Part shown: positions 10,653-21,880 of the stretch, piece by piece
Numbering within the stretch: the first letter of the stretch is position 1
How the letters are laid out: every line of letters begins with the position of its first letter
Origin: Lepus europaeus
Lineage: Eukaryota; Chordata; Mammalia; Lagomorpha; Leporidae
Assembly (NCBI RefSeq): GCF_033115175.1
Contig: NC_084837.1
Span: forward strand, 30,768,266 to 30,832,265
Direction of reading: 5' to 3'
Length of the DNA: 64,000 nucleotides
Notes under the pieces: generated by a model
The model's input: only the letters and a program-made list of their open reading frames with translations
What the model was told of the DNA's origin: nothing
The model's database searches: none
Made by a program: the position numbers and the translations under genes

Positions 10653-11016
10653 TTTTTTAATTTTTTATTTTTTGACAGGCAGAGTGGACAGTGAGAGAGA
10701 GAGAAAGAGAGAAAGGTCTTCCTTTTTCTGTTGGTTCACCCCCCAATGGCTGCTGCGGCTGGTGTGCTGTGGCCGGCGCACCGCTTTGATCCGTAGCCAG
10801 GAGCCAGGTGTTTCTCCTGGTTTCCCTTGGAAGTGCAGGGCCCAAGCACTTGGGCCATCCTCCACTGCACTCCCGGGCCATAGCAGAGAGCTGGAATGGA
10901 AGAGGAGCAACCGGGACAGAATCCGGCGCCCCGACCAGGACTAGAACCTGGTGTGTGCTGCAGGCGGAGGATTAGCCTGAACTAATCCTCGCAGACTAAT
11001 GTTCGTGGCGGCAGCC
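10653..11016 (-). mobile_element. CSINE, young, with TSD
   Basis: Antisense young-type SINE (GACAGGCAGAGTGGACAGTGAG arm, GGCCGGCGCAC core). An exact 16-bp TSD CTGAACATTAATTTCT lies at 10637-10652 and 11017-11032. The head end (about 10975-11010) is slightly rearranged. Confidence 0.92.
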
Positions 11017-11130
11017 CTGAACATTAATTTCTAAGTGCCATACTTTTGGGTGTGATTTCCATTTTAAATGATAATTTGATGGTAGTTTTATTTAGTTTTT
11101 TAAATGGAAACATCATAGCAACAGCTAGCA

Positions 11131-11464
11131 TTTTTATTATTCATTTATTTCTTTGAAAGGCAGAGGGGAGAGAAAGAGAGAGAGAAGGTTAGAGGGATCC
11201 TATCTGTTGATTTATTCTCCAAATGTCCATAATGGCTGGTGCTGGGCCAGGTCAAAACTGGGAACTGGGAACTGGGAACTCCATCTAGGTCTCCCATGTG
11301 GGTGACAGTGACCTTAGTATTTGAGCCAACATTTGTTACTTCCCAGGGCGTGCATCAGCAGGAAGTTGGAATCAAGCAGAGCCCAGACTTTAGCCAAAGC
11401 GCTTTGGTATGGGATGTAGATGTCTTAAGCAATGACTGACCACTATGCTAAAAGCCCACCCCAG
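11131..11464 (-). mobile_element. CSINE, old
   Basis: Antisense: TTCATTTATTTCTTTGAAAGGC tail and arm, then a central 'tctcccatgtgggtg' motif. The head is at about 11440-11464. It contains a short GGGAACTGGGAACT tandem near 11265-11280. Confidence 0.8.
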
Positions 11465-11588
11465 AAGTTTACCTATTTAATTTACTTGACTATAGGAATC
11501 ACTGTGTATCTGCATATCAAAACATCATATTGTTCACTTTAAATTTATATAATAAAAAGGTAAGGCAAACAAAAATCTTAAAATTCTT

Positions 11589-11912
11589 TTTTTTAAAAGA
11601 TTTATTTATTTATTGGAAAGTCAGAGTTACACAGAGAGAGAAGGAGAGGCAGAGAAGGAAAGGTCTTCTATCTGCTGGTTCACTCCCCAGTTGGCTGGAG
11701 CTGTGCTGATCTGAAGCCAGGAGCCAGGAGCTTCTACTGGGTCTCCCACATGGGTGGAGGGCCCAAGGACTTGGGCCATCTTCTACTGCTTTCCCAGGCC
11801 ATAGCAGAGAGCTGGATTGGAAGAGGAGCAGCCAGGACTCAAACCAGAGCTAATATGGGATGCCAGCACTGCAGGCGGTGGCTTTACCTGCTACACCATA
11901 GCATTGCTCCTC
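11589..11912 (-). mobile_element. CSINE, middle-aged
   Basis: Antisense full-length SINE with AAAGATTTATTTATTTATTGG tail, GAGGCAGAG arm, 'gccaggagcttctactggg' and the head 'ctacaccatagcattgctcc'. A probable short TSD TTAAAATTCT lies at 11578-11588 and again near 11934. Confidence 0.85.
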
Positions 11913-11950
11913 CCCCCCTTTAAAGATTTATTTTAAAATTCTAATACCTA

Positions 11951-12439
11951 TTCAGAAGATTCCCAACATATGATGGTTCAAATTACTGCTTTTTTTAAAA
12001 CTTTATGATGGTGTGAAAACAAAATATAGTCAGTAGAAGCTGTACCTCAAATTTTCAATTTTGGTCTTTTCCTAGGTTAGCCACATGAGGTATGATACTC
12101 TCATTATCCTGGGCAGTGGCCGTGAGCTGCAACTCCCAATGACTCATGTGATCATGAAGGCAAACAACCCTTTGTTTACAGTGCACTGTGTTATCAGTGC
12201 TTTTTGCATATAGGCATTCAATTATTAGACATATTCAATAGTTTATTATAAAATAGGATTTGTATTAGATGATTTTGCTGAACTTGAGGATAATGTTGAG
12301 TGTTGCGAGCACATTTAGGGTAGCCTAATCTATACTGTTTAGTATATTAGCTGTATTGAATGAATTTTGTCACTTGTATTTTCAACTTCCACTGTGTTTA
12401 TCAGGATGTTACCCTATCATAAGCTGAGGGGCATCTGTG
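11951..12439. mobile_element. Tigger-like nonautonomous DNA transposon
   Basis: The ends are decayed inverted repeats: CAGAAGATTCCCAACATATGATGG at the left (about 11953) and ATCATAAGCTGAGGGGCATCTG at the right (to about 12439). The interior ('tatgatggtgtgaaaac', 'gcagtggccgtgagctgcaactcccaatga', 'gcaaacaaccctttg') matches a known mammalian mariner/Tigger-type MITE by memory. I do not assign a family name. Confidence 0.65.
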
Positions 12440-12459
12440 TGTCTTGTCTGTCTGGCCCT

Positions 12460-13400
12460 GTTCTTTCTCATGAGATTCTCACCCATTGTAACTATTATTT
12501 ATTTCTGCAGAATATCCCACCTTTCCAAGACAAACTCTCCATCTTGACATGTACTATCTAAATATTCTCCTATCTCCAAGTCTTTTTACTTAGTGAAATC
12601 AAAGCTACCATCCAGCTTGTTACACTGGGAGCCTGGGTACCTTACTTGGGTATTTCCTCTATTACTTTCCTCTCTGCCTTCCTCTTACTCCACATACAAA
12701 TTACTCACCTGGCTCTATGATTTTACCTCCTCATGTCTCTCTTGTCTGTCTCCTCTGCTATCAGCTCCTCTCTAGGCTCTCACTCCTCCTCTTGGTTTGC
12801 CATCTGGTTTCTCAGCTTACATTTCTCCAGTTTTCCTCAGTTAAGGTCAGAGTGATTTTGTTATGTGCAAGCCTGATTATGCTACTTTTATGCATAAAAT
12901 CCTTCAGTTTCTTTCCATTTGGCATCTCAGGTTAAAGGCCAGACTCCAGCAACCAAGGTTATTCTAGATCATGAATTCACATTTCTTCCAAGTTTCATTA
13001 CTCAACTGAATAAACCATGTTCTTAGATATATTGTTATGTTCTCTAAATACATTGTTATATTGTGCTCTCATGCACATTGTATTTCTTCATTACCCAATT
13101 TGTAGATCTTCAGCCTACAACACTTTAAGAAGATGTGACTCAGATATTTTACTTCATCTGAAGTTTTCCTGTAACCCCCAGGTAGAGATAGTTCTCCTTC
13201 GAGTTCTCATTGCGTTTTGTGTTATTTCTGCTATATTATTTATCAAGTCATATAAAAATTAATTGTATACTTGCTGATTTCCTTCATTAAATGTGAGTTC
13301 CTTGATAAGATAAACTTACTCTCTATTTCCAGTGCCTAGCAAGGAGCTCCAAATATAATAGAAAGTTGGCAAATGCCTATTAAATAAATGAGTATATCAG
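12460..13400 (+). mobile_element. L2 LINE 3' block
   Basis: Nearly 1 kb of degraded L2. The 'gtcagagtgattttgttatgtgcaagcctgattatgct...aaaatccttcagtttctttccatttggcatctcag' run (12846-12930) is diagnostic. The 3' end 'atgtgagttccttgataag...gtgcctagcaagg...attaaataaatgagt' is at 13285-13395. The open frames seen here are decayed L2, not genes. Confidence 0.82.
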
Positions 13401-15097
13401 CATACTTATTAGCAACATGAGTGATAGCACTGCACAGAAAAATGATTCTACAGAAGTCAGGCATGTTTATCAAAACTATTTCTTATATCTCCTCTTAATA
13501 AGACTCACAAATTCACAAATTCACTATTAGAACTAGGAAAACAGGATTATTATATTCATTTACAAGCAACTTTGGTTACCTGATATTCTCAAGCATATGA
13601 ATGGCACTGGGCCAAGAAGTCAGAAAGATAAAGAGCGAATGTGTACTGTTTGGAAAAATATTCCAATGTGTAATGATCAAGTACTATTTAATCCTTGACA
13701 CTGTGATTAGTCCATTCTCTGTGTAAATACCAGAAAGCAAGAAGGGCTCAATAGCATAGCGATGTTGGAAGAAGACAGACACTCCTGTGTGAAAACTGAG
13801 AGTCAAGGTGAAGTGACAGGTGATAGAAGGAAAAAAATAGGAGAGAAAAGAAAGTCTAGATCAAAAGCAAAGGAAGTGATAACAAGAATGACAGTGGCAG
13901 GGATTTTCTGTCATGAACTCCAGCAGTCTAAGAAGAAATCCAGACGTGTTAAAGCAAAAGTTGGAACAGGTTTGCTGTAGTGGTGTGTGTGTGTGAGTGT
14001 GTATGTATACATCCACTATACCTCATAGTTTTGGAAAGTCCAGGTCTAAAACAGAATCTGGAAAACTAGTTTCCAGACTGTTGCATTTATAGGTAGTGTC
14101 AGATGATGAGGATAACATAGATTTTAGTATGTGAGTTCTTTGTGAGAAAGGACCATGTTGTTCAGAACCAATTTCATGCATATTGCTAGGTGTAGGTAAG
14201 TTCTTGATAAGTGTTTCTTTGATGAACTGTTGGAATGCTTTGACTCCCATGGAATATTTCGGTTCAGATTCCATTTCATTGAATGTATTTCTTAGACCAG
14301 TGGTTCACAGATTAGATAGTATAGCCTGGCTCTAGGAGAATTACAAAGAGATAAAATTTATTTTCAGTATTTCTAGCCTTTCTGATGCTTCCTGCTAATG
14401 AAACCTCATCTTTCAGCATTTTCATTCAAACCAAGTTGAGCCCAAGGAGAGATTTCTACTCACTGCTATCTTACAGGATCATTGAGTGAGGCTTCATTAA
14501 AGCACCAATATTTTCGGTAAAAACTAATAAATCAGACTAATTAAAATGTGAGACAAGCTCATAGTTATACCCTCATTTATCAGCTAGTTATAAGGAACCC
14601 CCATACAAGCCCTAAGTATGAGTTGGGAAATTGAAATCACTGCAACTGCACCCTCACTGTGAAAGGCTGAGCCTATTTGTGTAAATTACTTGGGCCTTTG
14701 AGGCCTGCTCAGATATAATCCTGAAAATAGGACTTTCATCATATGATGAGTTGTTGCTGTATCATTTCTACTGTATCAGTTGTTAGCTGACCATACCCAA
14801 CTTTTGATAAACGTCTCCAATGGCATGGTGGATTGACATATTCTACCCTGACATGTAATGTGTATTAGGGCTCAGTGTCATGCTCGTGCTGCTTTTCAGA
14901 AGCACAGGATAAATTCTGTTTTGTTCCTGTTGGGGTTGGCCAGAGAAGCCATAGAACATCCTCGTGGACCATGGGTATCTTGCACTTTTGGAAATTTTAG
15001 CTTCAGGGACAGGGCTGCTTCTTTTATAATTTACATCTGCAGCACAATATATCTCTCTGGTTCCATTTAAAGCCAGCAGGTTTTTTTTTTTTTTTCC
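13401..15097. other. mostly unique sequence
   Basis: No exon recognised. A short TGTGTGTG run lies at 13982-14004. The text near 14297 (CCAGTGGTTCACAGATT) may be a MER5 remnant. Bases after about 14860 may be an upstream part of the L1 3' end that follows, but I cannot prove it. Confidence 0.4.
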
Positions 15098-15711
15098 CCA
15101 TACTAGTTGTTGAACTCTGTATTTAGTGTAGGGTTAATCTTTTTTTTTTTTTTTTTTTTTTTGACAGGCAGAGTGGATAGTGAGAGAGAGAGACACAGAG
15201 AGAAAGGTCTTCCTTTTTGCAGTTGGTTCACCCTCCAGTGGCCACTGCGGCCGGCGCATCTCGCTGATCCAAAGCCAGGAGGCAGGTGCTTCTCCTGGTC
15301 TCCCATGCGGGTGCAGGGCCCAAGGACTGGGGCCATCCTCCACTGCCTTCTCGGGCCATAGCAGAGAGCTGGCCTGGAAGAGGGGCAACCGGGATAGAAT
15401 CTGGCGCCCTGACCGGGACTAGAACCCAGTGTGCCGGTGCCGCAAGGCAGAGGATTAGCCTGATAAGCCATGGCGCCGGCCAGTGTAGGGTTAATCTTAT
15501 GTGTATAAAGTTAACTGAAAATAAATCTTAGTAAAAAATAAGAATGGGAATAGGAGATAGGAGAGGGATGAGGAAGATGGGTAGGAATGTGGGTGGGAGG
15601 TAAGGTAGGGTTGGGTGAATCACTATGTTCCTAAATTTGTATTTATGAAATGCATGAAATTTTTATATCTTTAAAAGTTTCTGGGGAAAAAAATCTCCCT
15701 TCTCTCACATC
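15098..15711 (+). mobile_element. Older L1 3' end, interrupted by CSINE
   Basis: Sense L1 3' UTR: 'actagttgttgaactctgtatttagtgtagggttaatctt' continues after the SINE with 'atgtgtataaagttaactg', a G-rich tract (15545-15615) and TTAAAAGTTTCTGGGG near the end. It differs from the younger L1s here, so it is an older subfamily. Confidence 0.75.
15142..15481 (-). mobile_element. CSINE, young, 17-bp TSD
   Basis: Antisense young SINE with a T-run, a GACAGGCAGAGTGGATAGTGAG arm and a GCCATGGCGCCGGCC head. An exact TSD AGTGTAGGGTTAATCTT lies at 15125-15141 and 15482-15498, which proves insertion into the older L1 3' UTR. Confidence 0.94.
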
Positions 15712-15745
15712 TAAAAAAAAAGAAAAGAAAAGAAAAGAAAAGATG
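15711..15745 (+). repeat. (AAAAG)n simple repeat
   Basis: A pentamer run of A4G units follows the older L1 tail and probably grew from its poly(A). Confidence 0.85.
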
Positions 15746-15939
15746 AATAAAAGACAAGGATTTCTAAAGAAAAGATAAAAGGTTTATAACAGATTTACTA
15801 AGTTTATCATTTAACCTAGAAAAACTGAAGAGGTACAATCATAATAAATGTTATGCCTGTGTCTTAATGACAGGAAGGCAAGATGCAATAATGTATTCTT
15901 TACTTTTTATTACTTGCTCCTTACTACTTATACACTTTT

Positions 15940-16307
15940 TAAAAATTTTTAAATTTTTTTTTTTTTTTAATTTTTGACAGGCAGAGTGGACAGACAGTGA
16001 GAGAGAGACAGAGAGAAAGGTCTTCCTTTTGCTGTTGGTTCACCCTCCAATGGCCGCAGCGGTAAGCGCGCTGCAGCCGGCGCACTGTGCTGATCTGATG
16101 GCAGGAGCCAGGTGCTTATCCTGGTCTTATCTTGGGGTGCAGGGCCCAAGCACTTGGGCCATCCTCCACTGCGCCCCCCGGGCCATAGCAGAGAGTTGGC
16201 CTGGAAGAGGGGCAACCGGGACAGGATCGGTGCCCCGACCGGGACTAGAACTCGGTGTGCCGGCGCCGCAAGGCGGAGGATTAGCCTAGTGAGCCGCGGC
16301 GCCGGCG
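15940..16307 (-). mobile_element. CSINE, young, with TSD
   Basis: Antisense, near-consensus with CpG-rich head GAGCCGCGGCGCCGGC. TSD ACTTATACACTTTT (15926-15939) and ACTTATATACTTTT (16308-16321), with one mismatch. Confidence 0.93.
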
Positions 16308-16334
16308 ACTTATATACTTTTTATAACTTTGCTC

Positions 16335-16341
<7 letters not shown>

Positions 16342-16365
<24 letters not shown>

Positions 16366-16689
16366 ACAGGGAGAGTTAGACAGTGAGAGAGAGAAAGAGA
16401 CAGAGAGAAAGGTCTTCCTTTTTCCGTTGCTTCACCCCCCAAGTGGCTGCTATGGCCGGCACACTGAAGCCGGCAATCTGAAACCAGGAGCCAGGTGCTT
16501 TCTCCTGGTCTCCCATGTGGGTGCAGGGCCCAAGGAGCTGGACCATCCTCCACTGCACTCCGGGGCCACAGCAGAGAGCTGGATTGGAAGAGGAGCAACC
16601 AGGACAGAACCGATGCCCTGACCGGGACTAGAACCCTGGGTGCCGGCATTACAGGCGGAGGATTAGCCTAGTGAGCTATGGCGCCAGCC
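16342..16689 (-). mobile_element. CSINE, young
   Basis: Antisense with a long T-run, 'gttagacagtgagagagag' arm and head 'gagctatggcgccagcc'. A short TSD CAGAGTT lies at 16334-16340 and 16690-16696. Confidence 0.9.
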
Positions 16690-16914
16690 CAGAGTTCTTC
16701 TCTTAAGAGCCTGTCTTCCCTCCTCCCTCATTCTTCCCAATCTGCTATGCTTTAGCTTTAATAAACATGCTGTTATATCAGTACCAGAGGTTAGCAATGC
16801 CCTACTTGGGTCTGAATATATGTTTGCTGTTATCATCTGGCAGGAAGTGACCCAATTCTAACATTCCAATCTGAAGATTGCTTCCTCCAGCCACTCCCTC
16901 AGACCATTTTCTTT

Positions 16915-17317
16915 AAAAAAATTTTTTTTTTAATTTTTAACTAGTTTTTGGCAGATTCAATGTGCTCTCCATGTAACTCTGACTTTCAATCCTAAGAACG
17001 TGATATTCCCTTTCTCCCTCCCTCCTTCCCTCCACCATCAATCCCACCCTCCTTCCTATGCCCTTTCTTTTTTAGTTTTTGAGATAACATATTTTAAATT
17101 TACATTACAGTGAAAAGGATTAATACTTCACCAAATAAGAAACTCATCAAGTAAAAAGCAAAAGACCCTAGTTTTGGGAATATAGACAATGACTAAAAAT
17201 AGTTGAATGGAAAAATGACCATTTCACCTATGTAGAGTAAATTTTACAGTAATCACAGATCATTAAAACTATAGTAGCATGACATTCTTAATCACTGGTT
17301 TTACAAAGTTATAAAAT
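16915..17317 (-). mobile_element. Probable older L1 3' end, antisense
   Basis: T-rich start, 'tttttggcagattcaatgtgctctccatg', a CCTTCC-rich tract (17010-17060, complement of an L1 G-rich tract), and then AT-rich text. It resembles an older L1 3' UTR. The subfamily is not identified. Confidence 0.5.
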
Positions 17318-17657
17318 GGGGCTGGTGCTGTGGCGCAGCAGGTAAAGCTGCCGCCTGAAGCGTCGGCATCCCATATGGGCGCTGGTTTGAGCCCCGGCTG
17401 CTCCACTTCTGATCCAGCTCTCTGCTATGGCCTGGGAAAGCAGTAGAAGATGGCCCAAGTCCTTGGGCCCTTCCACCCACATGGCAGACCCAGAAGAAGC
17501 TTCTGGCTTCGGATCACAGCAGCTCCAGCCACTGTGGCCAGTTGGGGAGTGAACCAGCAGATGGAAGACTTCTCTCTCTCTCTTTCTCTCTGCCTCTCCT
17601 TCTCTCTCTCCATGTAACTCCGACTTTCAAATAAATAAATAAATCTTAAAAAAAAAA
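17318..17657 (+). mobile_element. CSINE, middle-aged, full length
   Basis: Sense, well preserved: GGGGCTGGTGCTGTGGCGCA head, B-box-like GGTTTGAGCCCCGGC, 'aagcagtagaagatggccca', CT-rich arm and CAAATAAATAAATAAATC tail. Confidence 0.92.
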
Positions 17658-18358
17658 CGAAAGGTATAAAACAAAGTTTTACAAAACTATATTTGCAGTA
17701 ATACTGGTACATGCAGACATTTCTTTCTTCTTTCTAGTTTTTTGTTTGTTTTTTAAATTTAAAATTTTTAACTCTGTGGAGCAAACTCTGGGACTCTAAT
17801 AGGTACATTCTAGAGGGCTTCTCTTTGGAGAAGCAACACTACTGTCGTTAGTTATTACTTGGGAGGTTCTGGGGCCAGTGGATACTAATTCCTTAATATT
17901 TCTGGCCTGCTTCAGGGGTAGGCAACATAGACTTTGATGTCCAGAGAAGATCCTATGTCTTTAGCTGGAAATTGAATTAATGTGTACTTAAATAGGAGAA
18001 ATGGGCATGGCACTAATAATATCCATTGCATTGTCCAATTAGGGCTACAGCAGAAATATTTAGGACCTATATATTAAAATTTGGAATGTGCAATATATTA
18101 CATTCATGAGGCCATGATATTCTAATAGAGAAGATTCAGTCATTAAAACATAACCTATTTTTTTATCTCATATAAAAATATTGAAAATGCTACTGACACC
18201 TTTATAGGTTATCAAGCCACTGTTCCTTTTTTGTTTTAGAACAGATAAGGAACATTCATTCAGCTCTTGCTATAGCAACTAACCAGATCAAAGAACTCTG
18301 CAATACATATAATTAACAATAGGGGCTGTATGGAAATATGCTGAAAAAATGAGTAGTT
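17658..18358. other. unique or unassigned sequence
   Basis: The first 100 bp may continue the older L1 end. The rest shows no recognised element or exon. Confidence 0.4.
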
Positions 18359-18368
18359 AAGATAGATG

Positions 18369-19197
18369 TGATCAGTTTCAGTTTATAATTTATCATAATG
18401 ATAGGATTAAGAGTCAAAGGGATCACATAAACAAAACTAGTGTCTGCTAATACTAACTGATAGAATTAAAAAGGAGAGAACCATCCAACATGGGAAGTGG
18501 GATAAACAGCGGCAGATTTCCTAAACAGCACTCTGGCCCCAGAATCAGCCCTTAAGGCATTCGGCTCCAGCTAAAAAGCCCAAGACAGTATTTCAGGCAT
18601 GGAAAGCCAAGACACTCTGGGAAAAAAAAATGACCTAAATGAAAATAGAATCTCTGTGAGTGAGATCCCAGTGGAAAGAATGGGCCATCAAAGAAGGAGG
18701 CACCTTTCTCTGAAGGGAGGAGAGAACTTCCACTTTGACTATGGTCTTGTCTAAATAAGATCAGAGTTGGCGAACTCAAGAGGCTTCCATAGCCTTGGCA
18801 ACTCATGACAAGAGCCTCAGGTGATTAGTGACTCCATAAATAAGAGTATCAATTTGTTAAATCAACAACAGGAGTCACTGTGCACTTACTCCCCATGTAG
18901 GATCCTTAATGTGTTGTCCAATGTGAATTAATGCTATAACTAGTACTGAAACAGTACTTTACACTTTATGTTTCTGTGTGGGTGCAAACTGTTGAAATCT
19001 TTACTTAGTATATACTAAATTGATCTTCTGTATATAAAGATAATTGAAAATGAATTTTGATGTGAATGGAATGGGAGAGGGAGTGGGAGATGGGAGGGTT
19101 GTGGGTGGGATGGAGGTATGGGGGGAAAAAGCCACTATAATCCAAAAGTTGTACTTTGGAAATTTATATTTATTAAATAAAAGTAAAAAATAAAAAA
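18369..19197 (+). mobile_element. L1 3' fragment, 5'-truncated
   Basis: Sense copy of the lagomorph L1 3' UTR, matching the complement of 690-2650. It starts with 'atcagtttcagtttataattt' and has a G-rich tract at 19070-19128 and tail 'tattaaataaaagtaaaaaat'. TSD AAGATAGATG at 18359-18368 and 19198-19207. No ORF2 is included. Confidence 0.88.
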
Positions 19198-19207
19198 AAG
19201 ATAGATG

Positions 19208-19703
19208 AAATTAATATGTTCATAGAGGAGTTTGAATAAAAATTCTAGGGAAGGTTTATAGCAAAGCCTTTAAAACTTTGTGTATTTTAGGTCACTGCTG
19301 TATATAGTAGTTTACTTTGTTTAAAAATTTCCAAATCTCTTTTCACTTTAGCTTATATTATAATTACCTCTAAATATTCCTAAATATTATGTTTTCTCAT
19401 ATATATTTTTTCATTATATTTTCTGAGTTGCTAGGATTTTTTTTGAGGATCAAAATTTGTCTTTTATTCCAAGAGGCTTTAAAATGTTTAGAAATATTTA
19501 GAAATAATTGCTTTGTTTTAAATTGCCCATTCCTTCCCAAAACATATTATAAGTACTCATTGTTTCTCTCAATAATAAATATGAAGACAAAGAAAGTAGT
19601 CAACAGTTTCCTTTTGAATTTCTTAACAAAGATTCTTCTAACAATTATGAAGAATTTTAAAATAAAAGATAAATTGAAGTTCCTGGCATATGGCTTCAGT
19701 GTG
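19208..19703. other. unique AT-rich sequence
   Basis: No feature is recognised. Open frames run through it into the MRTO4 pseudogene only by chance. Confidence 0.5.
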
Positions 19704-20625
19704 TTGCCCATATGCAACTGTGATGGTAGAGTTTCCTTGAACAAAGCTTGGACTGAAAGGGAACATGAGAGAAGAGCTTTGGAAATGTGTAGAGATGTCA
19801 AGTACCTTCTTATCATCTCCGTGGCCAACATGAGGAACAGCAAACAAAAGGACATGTGGAACACCTGGAAGCACAGCTGTGTGTTCTTTGGCAAAAACAA
19901 AGCAATGATGATGGCCTTGGGTTGCATCCCATCTGACGAGTACAAAGACAACTCTAGCAGGTCACCTAGAACCTGAGAGATGAAGTTAGTCTTCTTTTCA
20001 CCAGCTGCACTAAGGAGGAGGTCATTGAGTGGCTCACGAAATAGAAGGAAGTGGACTATACAGGAGCTGCTAACAAAGCCACTTTCACCCTGTGCTTGGA
20101 CCAGGGACCCCTTGAGCAGTTCTCCCATTCCACAGAGCCACAGATGAGGCATCTGGGTCTGTGTACTGCCTTCAAGAGAGGTGTGGTGACACTTCTGTCT
20201 GACTGTGATCTATGATAACATGCCAACAGTGAAGCAGACCCAGGTCGTGAATTTGCTTGGGTATGAAATATCTAAGTTCAAGGTAACCATCAAATACATG
20301 TGAGATGCATGTCAGAAAGGTTCCAATAGATGGGAGATGACTTGCCAGAGACCACGTCCAGTTGACAGAGGAACCAGAGGCAGATGAAGATGATTGACTT
20401 GTGAATGCTGCACTGAAGAGTTCCAGCAGTTCCAGGGCTCGACCAGATCACACAGGGCCCCTCTGGAGGGAGCAGCTATTTATTTTGCTGTGAATGAAGA
20501 CAAGAGAGGGTGATGGGAATTGACTATGTTTCTCTAAAAACTAAAACTGCAGAATATCTCTGCAGAGGGCCTTTTCTTAGAAATTCCTCAAACAATTAAC
20601 TTGCAATAAATACATTTTAAGCAAA
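19704..20625 (+). pseudogene. MRTO4: MRTO4 processed pseudogene, decayed
   Basis: Intronless relic of MRTO4 mRNA. MRTO4 is the nucleolar ribosomal P0-like factor that acts in 60S subunit assembly; the protein is about 239 residues. The native start is now TTG at 19704. Alignment by eye continues through VSLNK, '[13 protein letters not shown]', '[13 protein letters not shown]' and SDEYKDN. A frameshift near 19955 moves the reading frame. The next frame carries two stops (19967, and after WLTK near 20041), then '[13 protein letters not shown]' and '[11 protein letters not shown]'. Another shift precedes LGYEISKFKVTIKYM and a stop. The acidic tail ends at a stop at 20395-20397. A 3' UTR with AATAAA at 20605-20610 follows. 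No tail or TSD survives, so it is old. The open frame on the opposite strand (19547-20152) is a shadow. Confidence 0.9.
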
Positions 20626-21259
20626 ACATAAATTCAAATTTGGAAGACAAAATTAGCAGGTTTCTTGATTTCCAACTCCCAGAATATTTTTTATTTGTTA
20701 AAACATATGTTTTCTTAATCTATAGAACTTTGAAAATCATAACAAATAATGCACAAGGATAGTCTAAAATCTATAATTCAACCTATGTAAGTTTTAAAAA
20801 TTTACCTGTGATTACATTGTCTTGGGAACAAAGGAGGAGAATAGGTACAGGATATTGTCTTTTAAAATATTAGAGTCATATTCAAAATGTTTAAGTTTAG
20901 AAACTTAGTATTCCCTGGTTCAAATCACACAGTAAGTTAGAAGTAATTTGGTACAGGTTAACATGACCTAGTCTTAATTCTGTGTTTATTAAATTTTGTC
21001 TTCCTGAGTAAGACAAAGCACTGAGTTAATCAAGAGTCTGAATTGGTTTGAAGAGGAACAAATCCTGTCTTGGAGTGTGGTAGCCTTGGGGGAGTTGAAG
21101 AGAGGCCAGGAGAATATGAGGTGGGGCCACTTTGAATTTCTTTTTAACTCTTTAAAATGATAGTTTGAGACTGATCTGAACTGTGCTCTTAGGACTTTTA
21201 TTCTTTTCAAACAATTGGTTGACTGTTCTGAAATTTCAAAAGTTCACATCTTTCTAATC
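20626..21259. other. unique sequence
   Basis: AT-rich, no recognised element. Confidence 0.5.
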
Positions 21260-21412
21260 CTTACTGCTAAAAATGTGGCCTGCAGACCAGCTGCAGTGGC
21301 ATTATTTGGGAACTTCTGAGAAAGTCAGTTTTTCATTTGTGGAAGCAGAATTTGTACTGCAACAGGATTTCCAAAAGATTTGTTTACAAATTAATGTTTG
21401 AGAGGCACCGAT
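21260..21412 (+). mobile_element. MER5-like hAT-Charlie element
   Basis: 'aaaatgtggcctgcagaccagctgcagtggcattatttgg-gaacttctga' at the left, 'gatttccaaaa' in the middle and 'ttaatgtttgagaggcac' at the right match a MER5A-type MITE with decayed terminal repeats. Confidence 0.72.
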
Positions 21413-21596
21413 CTGTTGATTAACTTTTCTCATGTTTCCTACTCCCATTTTTTGGCCGGAATATTTTTTAAAAATTCAGCAAACACATATTAGCTTTCCA
21501 AGGCAATTAAAAAAATCCTTGTTGCTCCATTGACATAGAATCCTATCTGAATATTATGGGTCCAATGTGTTTTCCATCCTGAGGATTGTTTTTTTC

Positions 21597-21880
21597 TTAA
21601 AATTTTTATTTATTAGAGGAAGGTGATGAGCAGAGAGAGAGAAAGAGAGAGAGCTTTCATGTACTAGCCCATTCCCCAAATGCCCACAGTGGTCAAAGCT
21701 GAAGCCAGGAGCTGGGAACCCAATGCAAGTTACTCACATGGTTGGTGGGAACCCAATTTCTTCTTAGTTGTTGCTGCCTCCCTTGGCCTATATTAGTAAA
21801 AATCTGGAATTAAACCCCAGCACTATGATGTGGGGCACAGATCTCATAACTGCTAGGCTAACTGCCCATTCTGCATCTTA
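21597..21880 (-). mobile_element. CSINE, old
   Basis: Antisense: TTAAAATTTTTATTTATTAG tail, GA-rich arm, 'gaagccaggagctggga', 'ggaattaaaccccagcac' and head 'gctaggctaactgccc'. Confidence 0.75.

Noticed and set aside
10690-10720. GAGAGA/CTCTCT runs as independent microsatellites (many sites)
   Set aside because: They are the purine/pyrimidine arm of each CSINE; only the (CA)n at 58517, the A4G run at 15711 and minor TG runs stand alone.
15107-15531. Overlapping 80-120-codon frames at SINEs (also at 16029, 34824, 35826, 51418, 51952)
   Set aside because: All lie within CSINE copies; the GC-rich SINE body stays open in several frames by composition.
19547-20152. 201-codon minus-strand frame
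   Set aside because: It is the shadow of the MRTO4 pseudogene on the plus strand; it has no features of its own.
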